Shown: positions 9,021 through 18,900 of the stretch, in pieces
Numbering within the stretch: position 1 is the stretch's first letter
How the letters are laid out: the number at the start of each line of letters is the position of its first letter
DNA from: a virus
Direction: 5' to 3' (one strand)
Length of the DNA stretch: 24,634 nt
Virus record (IMG/VR): IMGVR_UViG_3300020200_000169
Span: 1-24,634 of that record
Program-made: the position numbers and the translations under genes
Notes under the pieces: generated by a model
Database searches by the model: none
Told to the model about the DNA's origin: nothing
The model's input: the letters and a program-made list of their open reading frames with translations, nothing else

Positions 9021-11564
9021 ATGCCATTCTCAGATCTAACTCAACTAAATTCGTCTGACACATTTCAAACAGTATTTACTCGAAACAATGAAATGATTTC
9101 AAGACTCAATGATCTTGATATTGGTTCATTAAAAACTGATGGAAGTATTCTTTTGTCTGTGATCGGAATAACTGGTGGAATTACACTGGGCGTAAATTTT
9201 GAAAAAATAACCGGAATTAGTGGCACTGTTAATTTGCTTGTTTCTGGATCGGTTCCCAGTGGACTTACTTTAAATTCTCCAATCGGAATAAGTGGCAGTG
9301 GTCTTGGTTTATCGACTAATTTAACTGTATCGAGTGCGAGAAATTTTATTGGATTTATTAGTGGAATTTCCGGAAATCAAAATTATACTATAACCACGGC
9401 AGGAAAAATACAAAATTCCAGTCTTAATGATAATACTTTATATTATTTGAATACTACAGGCGGAATTACCTCAAATCGTCCAACTGCAAATAATTCTGTA
9501 ATTAAACCGGTCTTATTAAATATTAACTCTACATTAGGAGGAATCGTTTTACAACAAAACGAGACCTTGATAAATGAAACTGCAGTCTCGTATATTAAAT
9601 CGTCTTCTCGTACTGTAGCAGAAATACCAACAAATCCTACATTGAGTTCCGGAAATGTAGTTTTTTACAATCTGACTGGTACTACTTGGGCCCGCTCCAA
9701 ATCCGATGCCGCAAACACATCTGAAGTATTTGGTATTGTGGAATCTATAGGAGGTTCTACGGCCACTATAGTTACTCACGGTTCAATTAATGTTCCCAAC
9801 AGTGTTTTGAATATAGTAGGAGCTGGTGGTGCAGGAGGAAATGATATATGGTTTTTGTCTGCAGCAACAGCAGGTCAATTGCAAAATCAAGCACCTACTC
9901 AGGCTGGTTCTATCGTTAAACCAGTTTATTACGCGTATCCACATGAAATTTCTGGTGTCACATTTAGTGGATATTTGGTCAATTATATTGGGTATGCTGT
10001 TGGAGCCAGCGTTGCAGCACAAGGATCTGTTGCTGAATCCACTCCATCATCAACAGGAATTGCAATCGGAGAAATGAAACAGGTTGCGTTTCACGGCAAT
10101 CGTCTTGGAATGAAAGACTGGTTACGTTTTTTAAAGACTTTAATAGACGGATGTACACTGCCTATCGGAGATGATCTAGGAAAAGACAGTTGGAGAACCA
10201 GTGTTCCGTATGATATCGGCATAACCAGAGAAAGTGGTTTTAATACAAATTTAGCAGGATCAACTGCTAGTTTAGAAGATTTTATTGATAAAACTTGTGT
10301 TGAGTTAAGTGGATCATTGTTGTTGGCAGAAGAACAAGAAATATCTACAATCAATGAAGATGACGAACTCATCATTACAACTCCTTCGTCTAAAATTACT
10401 ATACCAGAAAATATAAACAAACTGCTTACGACAACAAACGATGCCAGTTCTTTGAGTGGAATAACATATCATGGAGAGAGGATTCCCCTGGATCGATTTA
10501 CAGATGTTGGTGTTAAATCTATACTAAAGATTAAAACTAACAGTTTATGGAACGTATCGAACCTGGACATAGATAAAAACGACAGATGGAGTCAACTCAA
10601 AAGATTATGGTTTAGTCAAACAGACAATAACGGAAATCGTGTCAAAATAATCAATTGGGCTAATGCATCGCTATTACGATCTGATCGGGGTATGCAATCA
10701 GTAGCAAATAGTAATTTTGGAGATTTTACAGGAATCATTGGTCAATTAGGTAGCGGATTAAATTTTGATTATGTGTCTGAAATACTGACCAATTCAGGCG
10801 ACCAGTTCTCCCACAATGCGTTCAAGCGGCAAATTTTAACTTCTTTTTATCTTCCTGGTTTTATTTTAGATATTGAGAGTGCGTCCGGATTCTGCAGAAC
10901 TGGACAGTGCGATTCTTCGATGTTTCCCAACAAAATAAAAACATTCGAGGGCGGGGGTGCGGGCGGATTTTTTGAGTGTAGGCCGGTCACCGTGGAGGAT
11001 GCGCCGAAGGGATACATTCCAATATATTCAAATTGGATGACTTCACATTCAAGAGATAGCAATAGTATATCATCTAGTAATGTAGACAAATGGCAGGAAA
11101 TAGGATTTGTACTAGCGGACCATCTATCTAATATGAGATATCTGTTTATATATTCTCCAACCATGGCAATAAAAAATGGAATTTGGAACTTAGATGAAAT
11201 AAATCTTAATTCATTTTTTTCTAATGTTTCTAGAATTCCCGGAAGATTTAATACTAGTGATAATAATATCATAGACTGGCCATGGACTATCAGACAATGG
11301 ACAAATAACACGACATGGAATCCTTATCCCACCAACACATGTAGTGACGACACATGGAATGGAATCAAATTCTTTTCTAGTATTCCTGAAGGACTCCTCG
11401 AGCAGGAAACTGGGAATATTAAATTAAGTCAAGATGGATTTTTAAAATCTGTCGTGGGAATTCATTTACCGGATTACTCGTCTCCATACAGTCCGGCTGG
11501 TACAGATGACTCAGGATTCTCTAATGCGTGTTCAATTCCTAAAACAGTAATGAGAGTAATATAA
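9021..11564 (+). CDS. Large tail fibre protein
   Basis: An 847-residue protein. The first 45 residues (LNSSDTFQTVFTRNNEMISRLNDLDI and on) match the 'SDTF..W..R.N..I..LN' head of marine phage tail fibres, probably the baseplate-attachment end. Residues 45-330 form a Gly/Thr/Ser/Ile-rich repeat region (ITGGITLGV, ISGTVNLLVSG, IGISGSGLGLS), probably a beta-structured shaft. VFGIVESIGGSTATIVTHG (around 237-255) resembles phage fibre knobs. The C-terminal half is more complex, with few cysteines and many Trp, and is a likely receptor-binding end. A GC-rich patch at 10948-11012 encodes FEGGGAGGFFECRPVTVED. It is first in the fibre cassette, 12 bases after the adaptor-like gene. Confidence 0.82.
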   Translation: MPFSDLTQLNSSDTFQTVFTRNNEMISRLNDLDIGSLKTDGSILLSVIGITGGITLGVNFEKITGISGTVNLLVSGSVPSGLTLNSPIGISGSGLGLSTNLTVSSARNFIGFISGISGNQNYTITTAGKIQNSSLNDNTLYYLNTTGGITSNRPTANNSVIKPVLLNINSTLGGIVLQQNETLINETAVSYIKSSSRTVAEIPTNPTLSSGNVVFYNLTGTTWARSKSDAANTSEVFGIVESIGGSTATIVTHGSINVPNSVLNIVGAGGAGGNDIWFLSAATAGQLQNQAPTQAGSIVKPVYYAYPHEISGVTFSGYLVNYIGYAVGASVAAQGSVAESTPSSTGIAIGEMKQVAFHGNRLGMKDWLRFLKTLIDGCTLPIGDDLGKDSWRTSVPYDIGITRESGFNTNLAGSTASLEDFIDKTCVELSGSLLLAEEQEISTINEDDELIITTPSSKITIPENINKLLTTTNDASSLSGITYHGERIPLDRFTDVGVKSILKIKTNSLWNVSNLDIDKNDRWSQLKRLWFSQTDNNGNRVKIINWANASLLRSDRGMQSVANSNFGDFTGIIGQLGSGLNFDYVSEILTNSGDQFSHNAFKRQILTSFYLPGFILDIESASGFCRTGQCDSSMFPNKIKTFEGGGAGGFFECRPVTVEDAPKGYIPIYSNWMTSHSRDSNSISSSNVDKWQEIGFVLADHLSNMRYLFIYSPTMAIKNGIWNLDEINLNSFFSNVSRIPGRFNTSDNNIIDWPWTIRQWTNNTTWNPYPTNTCSDDTWNGIKFFSSIPEGLLEQETGNIKLSQDGFLKSVVGIHLPDYSSPYSPAGTDDSGFSNACSIPKTVMRVI

Positions 11565-11586
11565 TAAAATAGAATAATATCTTGAA

Positions 11587-12774
11587 ATGTCCAGTTTCTT
11601 ATTTCCTATTTATAGTTTTGGATCGACAGGATCGACTGGACCGACCGGCCCAATAGGACCTATAGGGGCTACTGGTGCCGCGGGATCCAATGTATACGGA
11701 GACACTGGATCTTCTATTATTGGAATAAGTTTTTCCGATTTTCGACTCGTTTTTGAATGGGAAGACGGATCAACCAAACAAAGCGGATCTATTAAAGGTC
11801 TGACAGGTCCATGGATTGCACAATTTGGTGCAACTGGTCCTGCTAATGGTGTTTTGGTTGGGGTAATAAGAAATCCTCAACTTGGTGTTACGAATAATGT
11901 TGTAACCACGAGTAGCGATTCTTTGATTCTTAGAAATTTAATTACAACTACACCTGATACTCTAGGAATTACATTGAATGAGGCAGGAACTTTAATAGAA
12001 ATAAGTTATTTGGGTTCTATTGGATTTACTTTAAACGATTCTGAAATCAATAGACTGATTGTAGGAACCGGAACAACTTCATTCGCTGGAGCCACTAATA
12101 CTAAATGGAATAACCAAGACAATACACTGGAGTGGAAAATAGCAAAATATCAAGAAGGAATAACACTAATCAATGGAGATCATACTGTTACTAATTTAGA
12201 ATATACTCTGGACACTAGCACTGCAACTGTTTTTCAATTAACTCCAAATTACGATCCCGAGATCAGTTCAACTACAATAGTCATAAATGGATCGGATATT
12301 TCTTCATCTGAAAGCAGAGGAATAACCATTATTGTTCCAAGAGGAAACACAGGATATACTGGAGATCTTACGTTTAAAACAACAAATGATAGCGTTAATA
12401 AAGTATGGCTTCCTTTAATTATTCCATCTCCTATGTCAGGAGTAAATGTGTATTCTGCAATCAGTTACGGCAAAAATTGGTACGTTTCTTGTAGTGGTTT
12501 AGGAATATCTAATGATATTAATAGCAAACAAGATATCATAAATCTCGTCTTTCCAACGGTCAAGACCACAGGACCATTTTTTCCTTGTAACCTCTCGACT
12601 CCTGAGAGTGATAATTGGTTGGAGTGTCAGCAATTAGATTTAAATGGCGACAAAATAGTCAATAGCTCAGATTTAAGTACATTTTTAAGCAATTGGGGGG
12701 ATGCATTATCACTGTATCCTCTATGTGACCCACTACCAGGAATAACATTTGAACGACCATGTTTAGAAGGATAA
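11587..12774 (+). CDS. Collagen-like fibre protein with a C-terminal dockerin-like loop
   Basis: A 395-residue protein. Residues 12-33 are a run of Gly-X-Y triplets (GSTGSTGPTGPIGPIGATG and on), expected to form a short triple helix. The middle is a beta-rich shaft related to those of the proteins starting at 14463 and 19380 (for example NRLIVGTGTTSFAG.TNTKWN here against NNIIVSGATGTNWNGN). Residues 350-372 (LDLNGDKIVNSSDLSTF and on to WGD) contain a dockerin type-I-like calcium loop with D351, N353, D355, N359 and D362, followed by a helix ending in LSNWGD. Single DLNGD...NW modules are common in planctomycete secreted proteins. Only one copy is present, so cohesin binding is not implied. 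The start ATG has only a weak upstream purine tract. Confidence 0.85.
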   Translation: MSSFLFPIYSFGSTGSTGPTGPIGPIGATGAAGSNVYGDTGSSIIGISFSDFRLVFEWEDGSTKQSGSIKGLTGPWIAQFGATGPANGVLVGVIRNPQLGVTNNVVTTSSDSLILRNLITTTPDTLGITLNEAGTLIEISYLGSIGFTLNDSEINRLIVGTGTTSFAGATNTKWNNQDNTLEWKIAKYQEGITLINGDHTVTNLEYTLDTSTATVFQLTPNYDPEISSTTIVINGSDISSSESRGITIIVPRGNTGYTGDLTFKTTNDSVNKVWLPLIIPSPMSGVNVYSAISYGKNWYVSCSGLGISNDINSKQDIINLVFPTVKTTGPFFPCNLSTPESDNWLECQQLDLNGDKIVNSSDLSTFLSNWGDALSLYPLCDPLPGITFERPCLEG

Positions 12775-12777
12775 ATT

Positions 12778-14463
12778 ATGGGAAAACAATCCAGCAATCC
12801 TCTTAGTGCATTAAATATAAACGGATCTTGTCTTTACGAAGGACCAACAGGACCAGTATGTATCTCAACAAATGCAGAAAAATGCCAGAGTCGATACAAA
12901 GGAGTGTTCGTAGAAGGAATAACATGTGGCTCAGCTTCTGGACTGAGTGGAAGTTGTTGTTTATGGGATCCTGAAAACAGAACAATACTTCCGTGTCAAA
13001 CTTCAACATTTTCAGCATGTCAGGCGTTAGCCCAATCATTTAATTTTAAATTTGATTGGTCTGTTGTTTCATGTAAAGAAAGAAAATGTGAATACGTTTT
13101 TCAGTCTGAGGCATCAAGACAACCAATACAAGGTGCCTGTTGCAACGGCAACGGACTATGCAAGGAAACTACAAAAGAAGATTGCGAAAACAGTCAATTC
13201 TTTTATCAGGGAAACGGTACTATATGCGACAATGGAATTTGTATCGAAGGAACAGGAGGATGTTGTAACGGAGTAACCTGTAACGATGGTATCACTGGAA
13301 CTTATTGTGTTGAAAACAAAAGTTTATATTTAGGAAAAGGAAAACGATGTTGGGAATTTACATGTGAAACAGATCGACTTCCGTGTTTGGACTCTATACC
13401 AACAGAAAAATTAAAAATTGGTGATTTATTCGAAGACGGAGTTGTCGTCGGAATTTATCAACCTGGTAGATCTTTGTGTTGGGGAAATTCTGCATTTTCC
13501 TCTCGAATCAATTTAAATCTTATTACTAATCCTGATCCTCAATCTGTAACTTATACTCCACTAGTAGACGGAAGAGGATACGGATTCATTCACTCTGACT
13601 TGTGTTCGATAGACGACTCGTACATCATGATTATGTCTAAGGAATCGTTATCCAATGACATCACTAAAAGTCGTTATACTTGGTGTGCAGGAGGAAATTC
13701 ATGGGGTCCTTTATTCGACAGATTTGGTAGAATAATAGAAACAGATACTATTGGATTAGCCTTAAGAAATGAAGGATATGTATATAACAGTGGACTAACG
13801 GATAATACAAATAATTCTATTATTAATGAAAATGCCACGTTTTATTGCAAAAAAAGAAGCCCGGCAGATAATCCAATTACCAGATTGACTACTAGGTCTG
13901 AACACGGTGCCTGGGGCAGATGGTCTATGGATTGGGGGTTGTATAATACCATACGATTAGTAAATGCAAAATTATTTAATGATGTAGGAATATCATATGA
14001 TGCCTATCTTTATCCTAGTTTATACGACAAGGGAGAAAAATTTAATACCATTTCAATGAAAACCATGAGTGAGGCTATAATTGAATTGAATCAAAATAGC
14101 AGCAGAAAACATCTTGCAACATCAGATTGGTTTATTCCGGCAGTAAATCAATGGGCATTTATTGCATATCAGATTAGACATAACAGATTAAATGAAAATC
14201 TTGTTGCTGCTGGTGCAGAACCTCTTTCTGATATTCATTGGACTTCTACTGGTGCTCACAATTACAAAACAGGAGAAGGTATATCAGATGGAATTACTGC
14301 CTCTATCGGTACAGTTGCTTGGTCTGTTAATTTCAATAATTTAAACTTTTATTTAAGAGACAGACTAGAAACAGCAAAAGTTAGACCTATGCGAATGGTT
14401 AGGTGTGATGGTCGATACCTTTCTTCTACTAAATATTCTGCAATATGGGAGGTTAACAGATAA
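12778..14463 (+). CDS. Cysteine-repeat adhesin with a C-type-lectin-like C-terminal domain
   Basis: A 561-residue protein. Residues about 16-198 carry disulfide-type modules of the form (G/S)xCC-x-C-xx(T)-x-C-x-G-x-C-x-C, with CC pairs at 60-61, 121-122 and 162-163 and a degenerate first copy around C18. Residues about 200-561 look like a lectin-fold domain of the DUF1566/Lcl kind: SDWFIPAVNQWAFIAYQ (W451), IHWTSTG (W488), TVAWSVNF (W515) and KVRPMRMVRCDG (R536 on). These follow that family's order 'W.LP...E...Y', 'YW.ST', 'AW...F' and 'VR.VR'. A receptor-binding role is inferred. The start follows AGGATAAATT, identical to the start context at 506. The stop overlaps the next ATG by one base. 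Confidence 0.85.
   Translation: MGKQSSNPLSALNINGSCLYEGPTGPVCISTNAEKCQSRYKGVFVEGITCGSASGLSGSCCLWDPENRTILPCQTSTFSACQALAQSFNFKFDWSVVSCKERKCEYVFQSEASRQPIQGACCNGNGLCKETTKEDCENSQFFYQGNGTICDNGICIEGTGGCCNGVTCNDGITGTYCVENKSLYLGKGKRCWEFTCETDRLPCLDSIPTEKLKIGDLFEDGVVVGIYQPGRSLCWGNSAFSSRINLNLITNPDPQSVTYTPLVDGRGYGFIHSDLCSIDDSYIMIMSKESLSNDITKSRYTWCAGGNSWGPLFDRFGRIIETDTIGLALRNEGYVYNSGLTDNTNNSIINENATFYCKKRSPADNPITRLTTRSEHGAWGRWSMDWGLYNTIRLVNAKLFNDVGISYDAYLYPSLYDKGEKFNTISMKTMSEAIIELNQNSSRKHLATSDWFIPAVNQWAFIAYQIRHNRLNENLVAAGAEPLSDIHWTSTGAHNYKTGEGISDGITASIGTVAWSVNFNNLNFYLRDRLETAKVRPMRMVRCDGRYLSSTKYSAIWEVNR
14447..14453 (+). promoter_or_regulatory. Strong ribosome binding site (GGGAGGT)
   Basis: GGGAGGT lies nine bases before the ATG at 14463, inside the end of the preceding gene. 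It supports that start and the one-base TAATG overlap. Many other starts in the window lack any such sequence. Confidence 0.75.
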
Positions 14464-15728
14464 TGCCGAATTCTTATGAAGGCAGTGGAATAGTTCCAAT
14501 ATGGGTATTGGACGGATCATTCGGACCAACAGGTCCAACGGGTCCAACTGGAGCTACCGGTGCCACTGGTGCCGCAGGAAGTTGTTTGCCTGGAAACACT
14601 GGTTTGGGAATTATAGGAATAACTGTTGATAATGACGATATTGTTATTTCTTTCGGCACAGCAGGTTCTGCTGTCACAATAAACAATGAAATTATTAGAG
14701 GCGCAACCGGAACAACTTTTAATAATTTATCCGAATGGAATATACAAGGTGCCACTACAAACGGTCAACAAATCTTTAGAACATTTAATCCTTTAGAAAA
14801 TGAATTGAAATCTGTAACATTTAGTGCAAATCCTAGTAATCCAAAAAAACTTGAATTTTTTGGATTGACTTTTATTAATATTACAGTTAAAAATTCTTCG
14901 GATACTGTAACACTCACGGCTACGACGAATGTTATTCCGTTGTCTGGAATAACTGGTCAATTAGCGTATGTAAATAAAATAAACAATATTATTGTTTCCG
15001 GTGCCACTGGTACTAATTGGAATGGAAACAGACTTTCGTATACTGGTCGATCTTTATTAGAATTGGATTCTTTCAGTTCAACTGCTACAGCTGATAATTA
15101 TACTAATGAGTTAATTTCTAGTATTACTAATACTCAAGCAATAGGAATTACTGGTGTTGGTGGAAACGTGACTGTAGTTAGACCTGTTATTGGTTTTACA
15201 GGAGGTGTATATCAACCCGGAATGGTAATTAGTAATCCTGGCGGAGAAGACTGGAGAATTCCCTTTCTGTCCGCCGATTATACTACAGGGTCAACAGCAA
15301 CCTTGTTGACTGGTGGTGCCACATTAGGATCTTGTTGGATTGCTGATATGCAAGATCCTAGAAAACGATGTGTAGACTTTTTAGGAAAAGATTATTGTTT
15401 GAGTATCGGAGGATCTTGGAGTTCAAATCCTTGCAGCACACGAGAAGAAGTATTTGCAAGTTTAAAAGCGTGTTGTCTTTATGATTACGCAACAAATGGT
15501 ATTACTTGTATAAATACTTTTGAATCCGAGTGTTTGCGTATGATGGGAGTACCTGGCAACGTCAAATGCGAAGTATACGAGGGAATTATGGAGAAGTGTC
15601 CAAACGATCTTTGTTTTACTTGTGAAATAGGTAAATGTTGTTATAAAGGAAAATGTTTTGAAAAAACCGAATCAGAATGTTTCCTGTTGTTTCCTGGTGG
15701 AGTTTGGTTTAGTGGAGAAACCTGTTAA
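14463..15728 (+). CDS. Collagen-like fibre protein with C-terminal cysteine modules
   Basis: A 421-residue protein. Residues 18-39 are Gly-X-Y triplets (GPTGPTGPTGATGATG and on), followed by a beta-rich shaft (about 45-285) with IIGITVDNDDIVISFG. This is parallel to the segment after the collagen run in the 11587 protein and marks the two as paralogues. The C-terminal ~130 residues hold cysteine modules: a divergent one from C291 with GGSWSSNPC, a CC pair at 337-338, and a CC pair at 392-393 (KCCYKGKC...ESEC...GGVWFSGETC). The protein is probably a trimeric fibre with disulfide-stabilised tips. Phage collagen-like proteins are known fibre components; the exact receptor is unknown. A strong GGGAGGT site precedes the start, and the stop overlaps the next ATG. 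Confidence 0.85.
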   Translation: MPNSYEGSGIVPIWVLDGSFGPTGPTGPTGATGATGAAGSCLPGNTGLGIIGITVDNDDIVISFGTAGSAVTINNEIIRGATGTTFNNLSEWNIQGATTNGQQIFRTFNPLENELKSVTFSANPSNPKKLEFFGLTFINITVKNSSDTVTLTATTNVIPLSGITGQLAYVNKINNIIVSGATGTNWNGNRLSYTGRSLLELDSFSSTATADNYTNELISSITNTQAIGITGVGGNVTVVRPVIGFTGGVYQPGMVISNPGGEDWRIPFLSADYTTGSTATLLTGGATLGSCWIADMQDPRKRCVDFLGKDYCLSIGGSWSSNPCSTREEVFASLKACCLYDYATNGITCINTFESECLRMMGVPGNVKCEVYEGIMEKCPNDLCFTCEIGKCCYKGKCFEKTESECFLLFPGGVWFSGETC

Positions 15729-15960
15729 TGACTCCCGGAGTCGGCTGTATAGGTCCACCGAGCCAATGTAGCACCAAGAACTATACCCCCTGCATATGGG
15801 GCGGGGTTAATATTTGTCAGCCATCGTGCTTCGGTTTTCCTGCCATCCTTGCCCTGCAGGGCAAGTGCTGTACCACGACCGGTTATTGTCCACCCGGAGA
15901 CCCGATCGAGTATGACTGCTGGTTTAGGGGCACTGTGGGTGGCGGCATGAAAATTATGTA
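15728..15960. other. GC-rich island at the 5' end of the giant adhesin gene
   Basis: By hand count the three 60-base lines from 15781 to 15960 are about 52%, 60% and 53% GC, against roughly 35-40% in coding sequence nearby. The island begins at the gene start and ends near the YPPPKGKG segment. It encodes the first cysteine module (CIGPPSQC to DCWFRG). It may be recently acquired DNA. Confidence 0.7.
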
Positions 15961-18900
15961 TCCCCCACCAAAAGGAAAAGGATATCACGCAGTAACTGAT
16001 GATCCAATACTTCCAACGTGGAGATATCCATTTATTCCTGGTACTTTAAATACATGGTGTACTCAAAAGTGTCCTTCTAAACAAACCGTAAGCGGAAAAT
16101 GTCAGGAAATAATTGATGGTTGTCCTGAGGTGTGTGACACCAGGTGCGGCGACGATGAGTGGTATAAAATAATAGAAAATTTACAATATACTGGTGCTAC
16201 AGGTAGTACGTTTCTTATAGACAGCACACAGCCTAGTAACCAAGTATCGATTAACGTAAAGGGTATTGCTGGAAAAAACTTCAATAATATGGGAACCAGT
16301 CCAGTTCGAATGGTATCAACAAATCCGTACGGCTCGTTATATCTGTTAAATCATTGGAGACACGGAACAACATATAATCAATTTATTGGAATAAGCGGAT
16401 CGGCGATTCCACATAAAATTCGATACGAATACATCCCCGATGGAGGATTTGGCCAACAACCAGATTATCTTCAAGTGGCACACGGTCAATCGTATGGTGC
16501 AATTATAAACAGTGGAGGATGTATTCAAACATGGGAAAGATGTACTTTTCCGTATGATAATTATTTTACAGAAAATCCAGATCCGAATATTCCTTGGCCA
16601 TCTGATATAATTTTATGGGAAAAATCTAAACAAAATGACGAAATACTTCAAGAGGGGATTCTAGCTGGAGCCAACACAGTTTTGAATTCATTGACTGGTG
16701 ACTGGACAGATAGACCGTTTTACATCAGTGGAAATAAATCTGCAGCAGGAACTGTTGCTGGAATGGGAACAACATCGGAAGGAGATATATTTGCCACAGT
16801 CTGGACCAATCCAAAAGGTTACAGATCGTTTGGAATGAACTATTTCAGAGTCAGTGAAGGATTTGACGATTTTGGAACTTTAACTGGAACAACATGGCAG
16901 GCAAATTATCAAGATGTTCCTAAAGGAGTTTTTGGAGTTAGGCCAGATCTGTTAATTTGGAGGGCTGCACATCACTTGTATCCCTCTAAATTTTTTAAAG
17001 GATTTACTGGATGCGATGGATTTAGTGGACAATATATTTGTCGAGATAGACAATGGGAAGGATATCTGGGATGGACAGGACACGAATGTAATGAGGATCG
17101 TCTGAGTCCGTCTCAAGTATATTTCAAACAAGTTTCTTTAGGAAATCAGCACGGATTAGTTTCTCTTGCCCGACTAGATAATATTGATGAAGCTAATGTT
17201 AAGTATCATGATAATACTCCCAATAATTGGAGTCAATTACGAGAAAATCTTAATACAAACAGACGAGAAAAAATTGAATGGTTGTTTCAGTTTTCTGGTT
17301 CTAATGCGGCTAATATTTCAACTGGGAATAACTGGTCTACTGAAAACTTGTTAATAGATGATATAGGAACGCTTATATTAAATCCTACTAATCCGGGGGT
17401 GGTGGGTACTCCTACCTCGGCGATTTCAAAATTAGTATACACTAAGAAAGATTTTGTATACGAAATAGGATTGACTGCTGAGGTCCAGCTAGGACCACCC
17501 ATAGAATTCCGAGTTCCTGATGTATACAATGACATATGCAGATGGTGTGTTACTCTTGGTAAAGAAGAAGAAGAAACGAATCCTAATGGTGATCCTCTTA
17601 TAGTTAATCCGTATATTTGCAATCCTTTTTTATCTACTGGATTTACTGGTTGTTTCAGAACTGGAGTCACATTCGGTCATTCGGATCATCCTATCTGGAA
17701 CAGCGGTACTGCAGAAATGCCCAATATATTCGTTTTATCAGCTTTGAATATTGCAAGACTAATTGAGGCCTCCACGGGTGTGTTACAAAACGCATCATGG
17801 GAATGGATATCTGCTGGTTCTAGTGGAAACAGTTGTGCTGTATTATCGTACAATATACAAGGGCGTACGAATACAATCCAAACCAAAAGACAAGTTCTTT
17901 GTTGGGGACCAAGATACAATAAACCCTTAAACGATATAGAAGAGAAACACTGGCCCAAAAACAATCAACAACTACAACCGCACTCTACTATTGAGCCAAT
18001 ACCGTGTTCAGAGCCGTCAGGAGTCACTTTAGGAGTAACTTGGCATCCGTGTCAAGTAGATTGTTCGTTGGAAAGTCCTATATTTTATCAAAAATCTTGG
18101 CCGTTTGCATCGTATCACATCGGAGGCAATCTTTCGATGAAGTATCCTTGGATGACTGACAAGGAACCAACTACTTGGAGTTACAATACTCTTGCAAAAG
18201 TACTTGTATGGAATGAAACAGCAACAGCATGGATATCCAAGAGTAATGCGACAATCGATGAACCCATGCAGACACATTATCGAGATCCCAATTTCGATGA
18301 AGACACATCCAAAAATTTAAGTAAAACAATATATTTTCCTAATGGATTAAATCAAGTTCAACACAGGGTATTTAATGATCTGCCGTTCCCCGATGGCGCA
18401 GAATTTGAGGACTGGGATAACCAGAATACTTCCTTTTTGCCTCTGATTCCTAACTTTACGTCTAGTCAGCTCCAGAACTGGGGAGAAACTATGTTTCTGC
18501 CTGAATGGTTAAATCAATGGTGGTTCCCAAATTGGACTCCGAATTATCCTGTTGTTTCAGGAAATTCTTGGTTAGTAAATTTGTATGCAAAAAATACCAG
18601 CATCAATTGTGATCAGTGTCAATTTACCGGAAACACTGGATGTTGCGAACTTCAAGGTTCTCAGTGTTTCATATCAGAACGATTAGACTGTGAATCTGTG
18701 GGAGGTACATGGACAGACGAACCATGTCCGGAGACTTGTGATGGTGCTTGTAATGCGATCGACACCAACCCAGTCACATTGGACTTTTCAAGAACTGGAG
18801 GAAGTCAACAAGTATTGTTGAGTGGTGCGTCTAAAGTTTGTAATTGGACTGCTGCTGTTAGTGGTGGTGATGCTAGTTCTTGGATTACTGTAGATCCAGT

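Noticed and set aside
10847-11311. A 154-codon open frame on the - strand inside the first fibre gene
   Set aside because: It lies wholly opposite a well-supported fibre gene, has no ribosome binding site, and its translation shows no motif. All other genes are on the + strand.
12634-12702. Cellulosome function for the dockerin-like module
   Set aside because: Only one calcium loop is present, no cohesin or cellulase is nearby, and the protein is a phage fibre by context.
15725-15988. An 87-codon - strand open frame in the GC island
   Set aside because: High GC removes stop codons on both strands; the + strand frame continues a 1,212-residue protein with clear domains.
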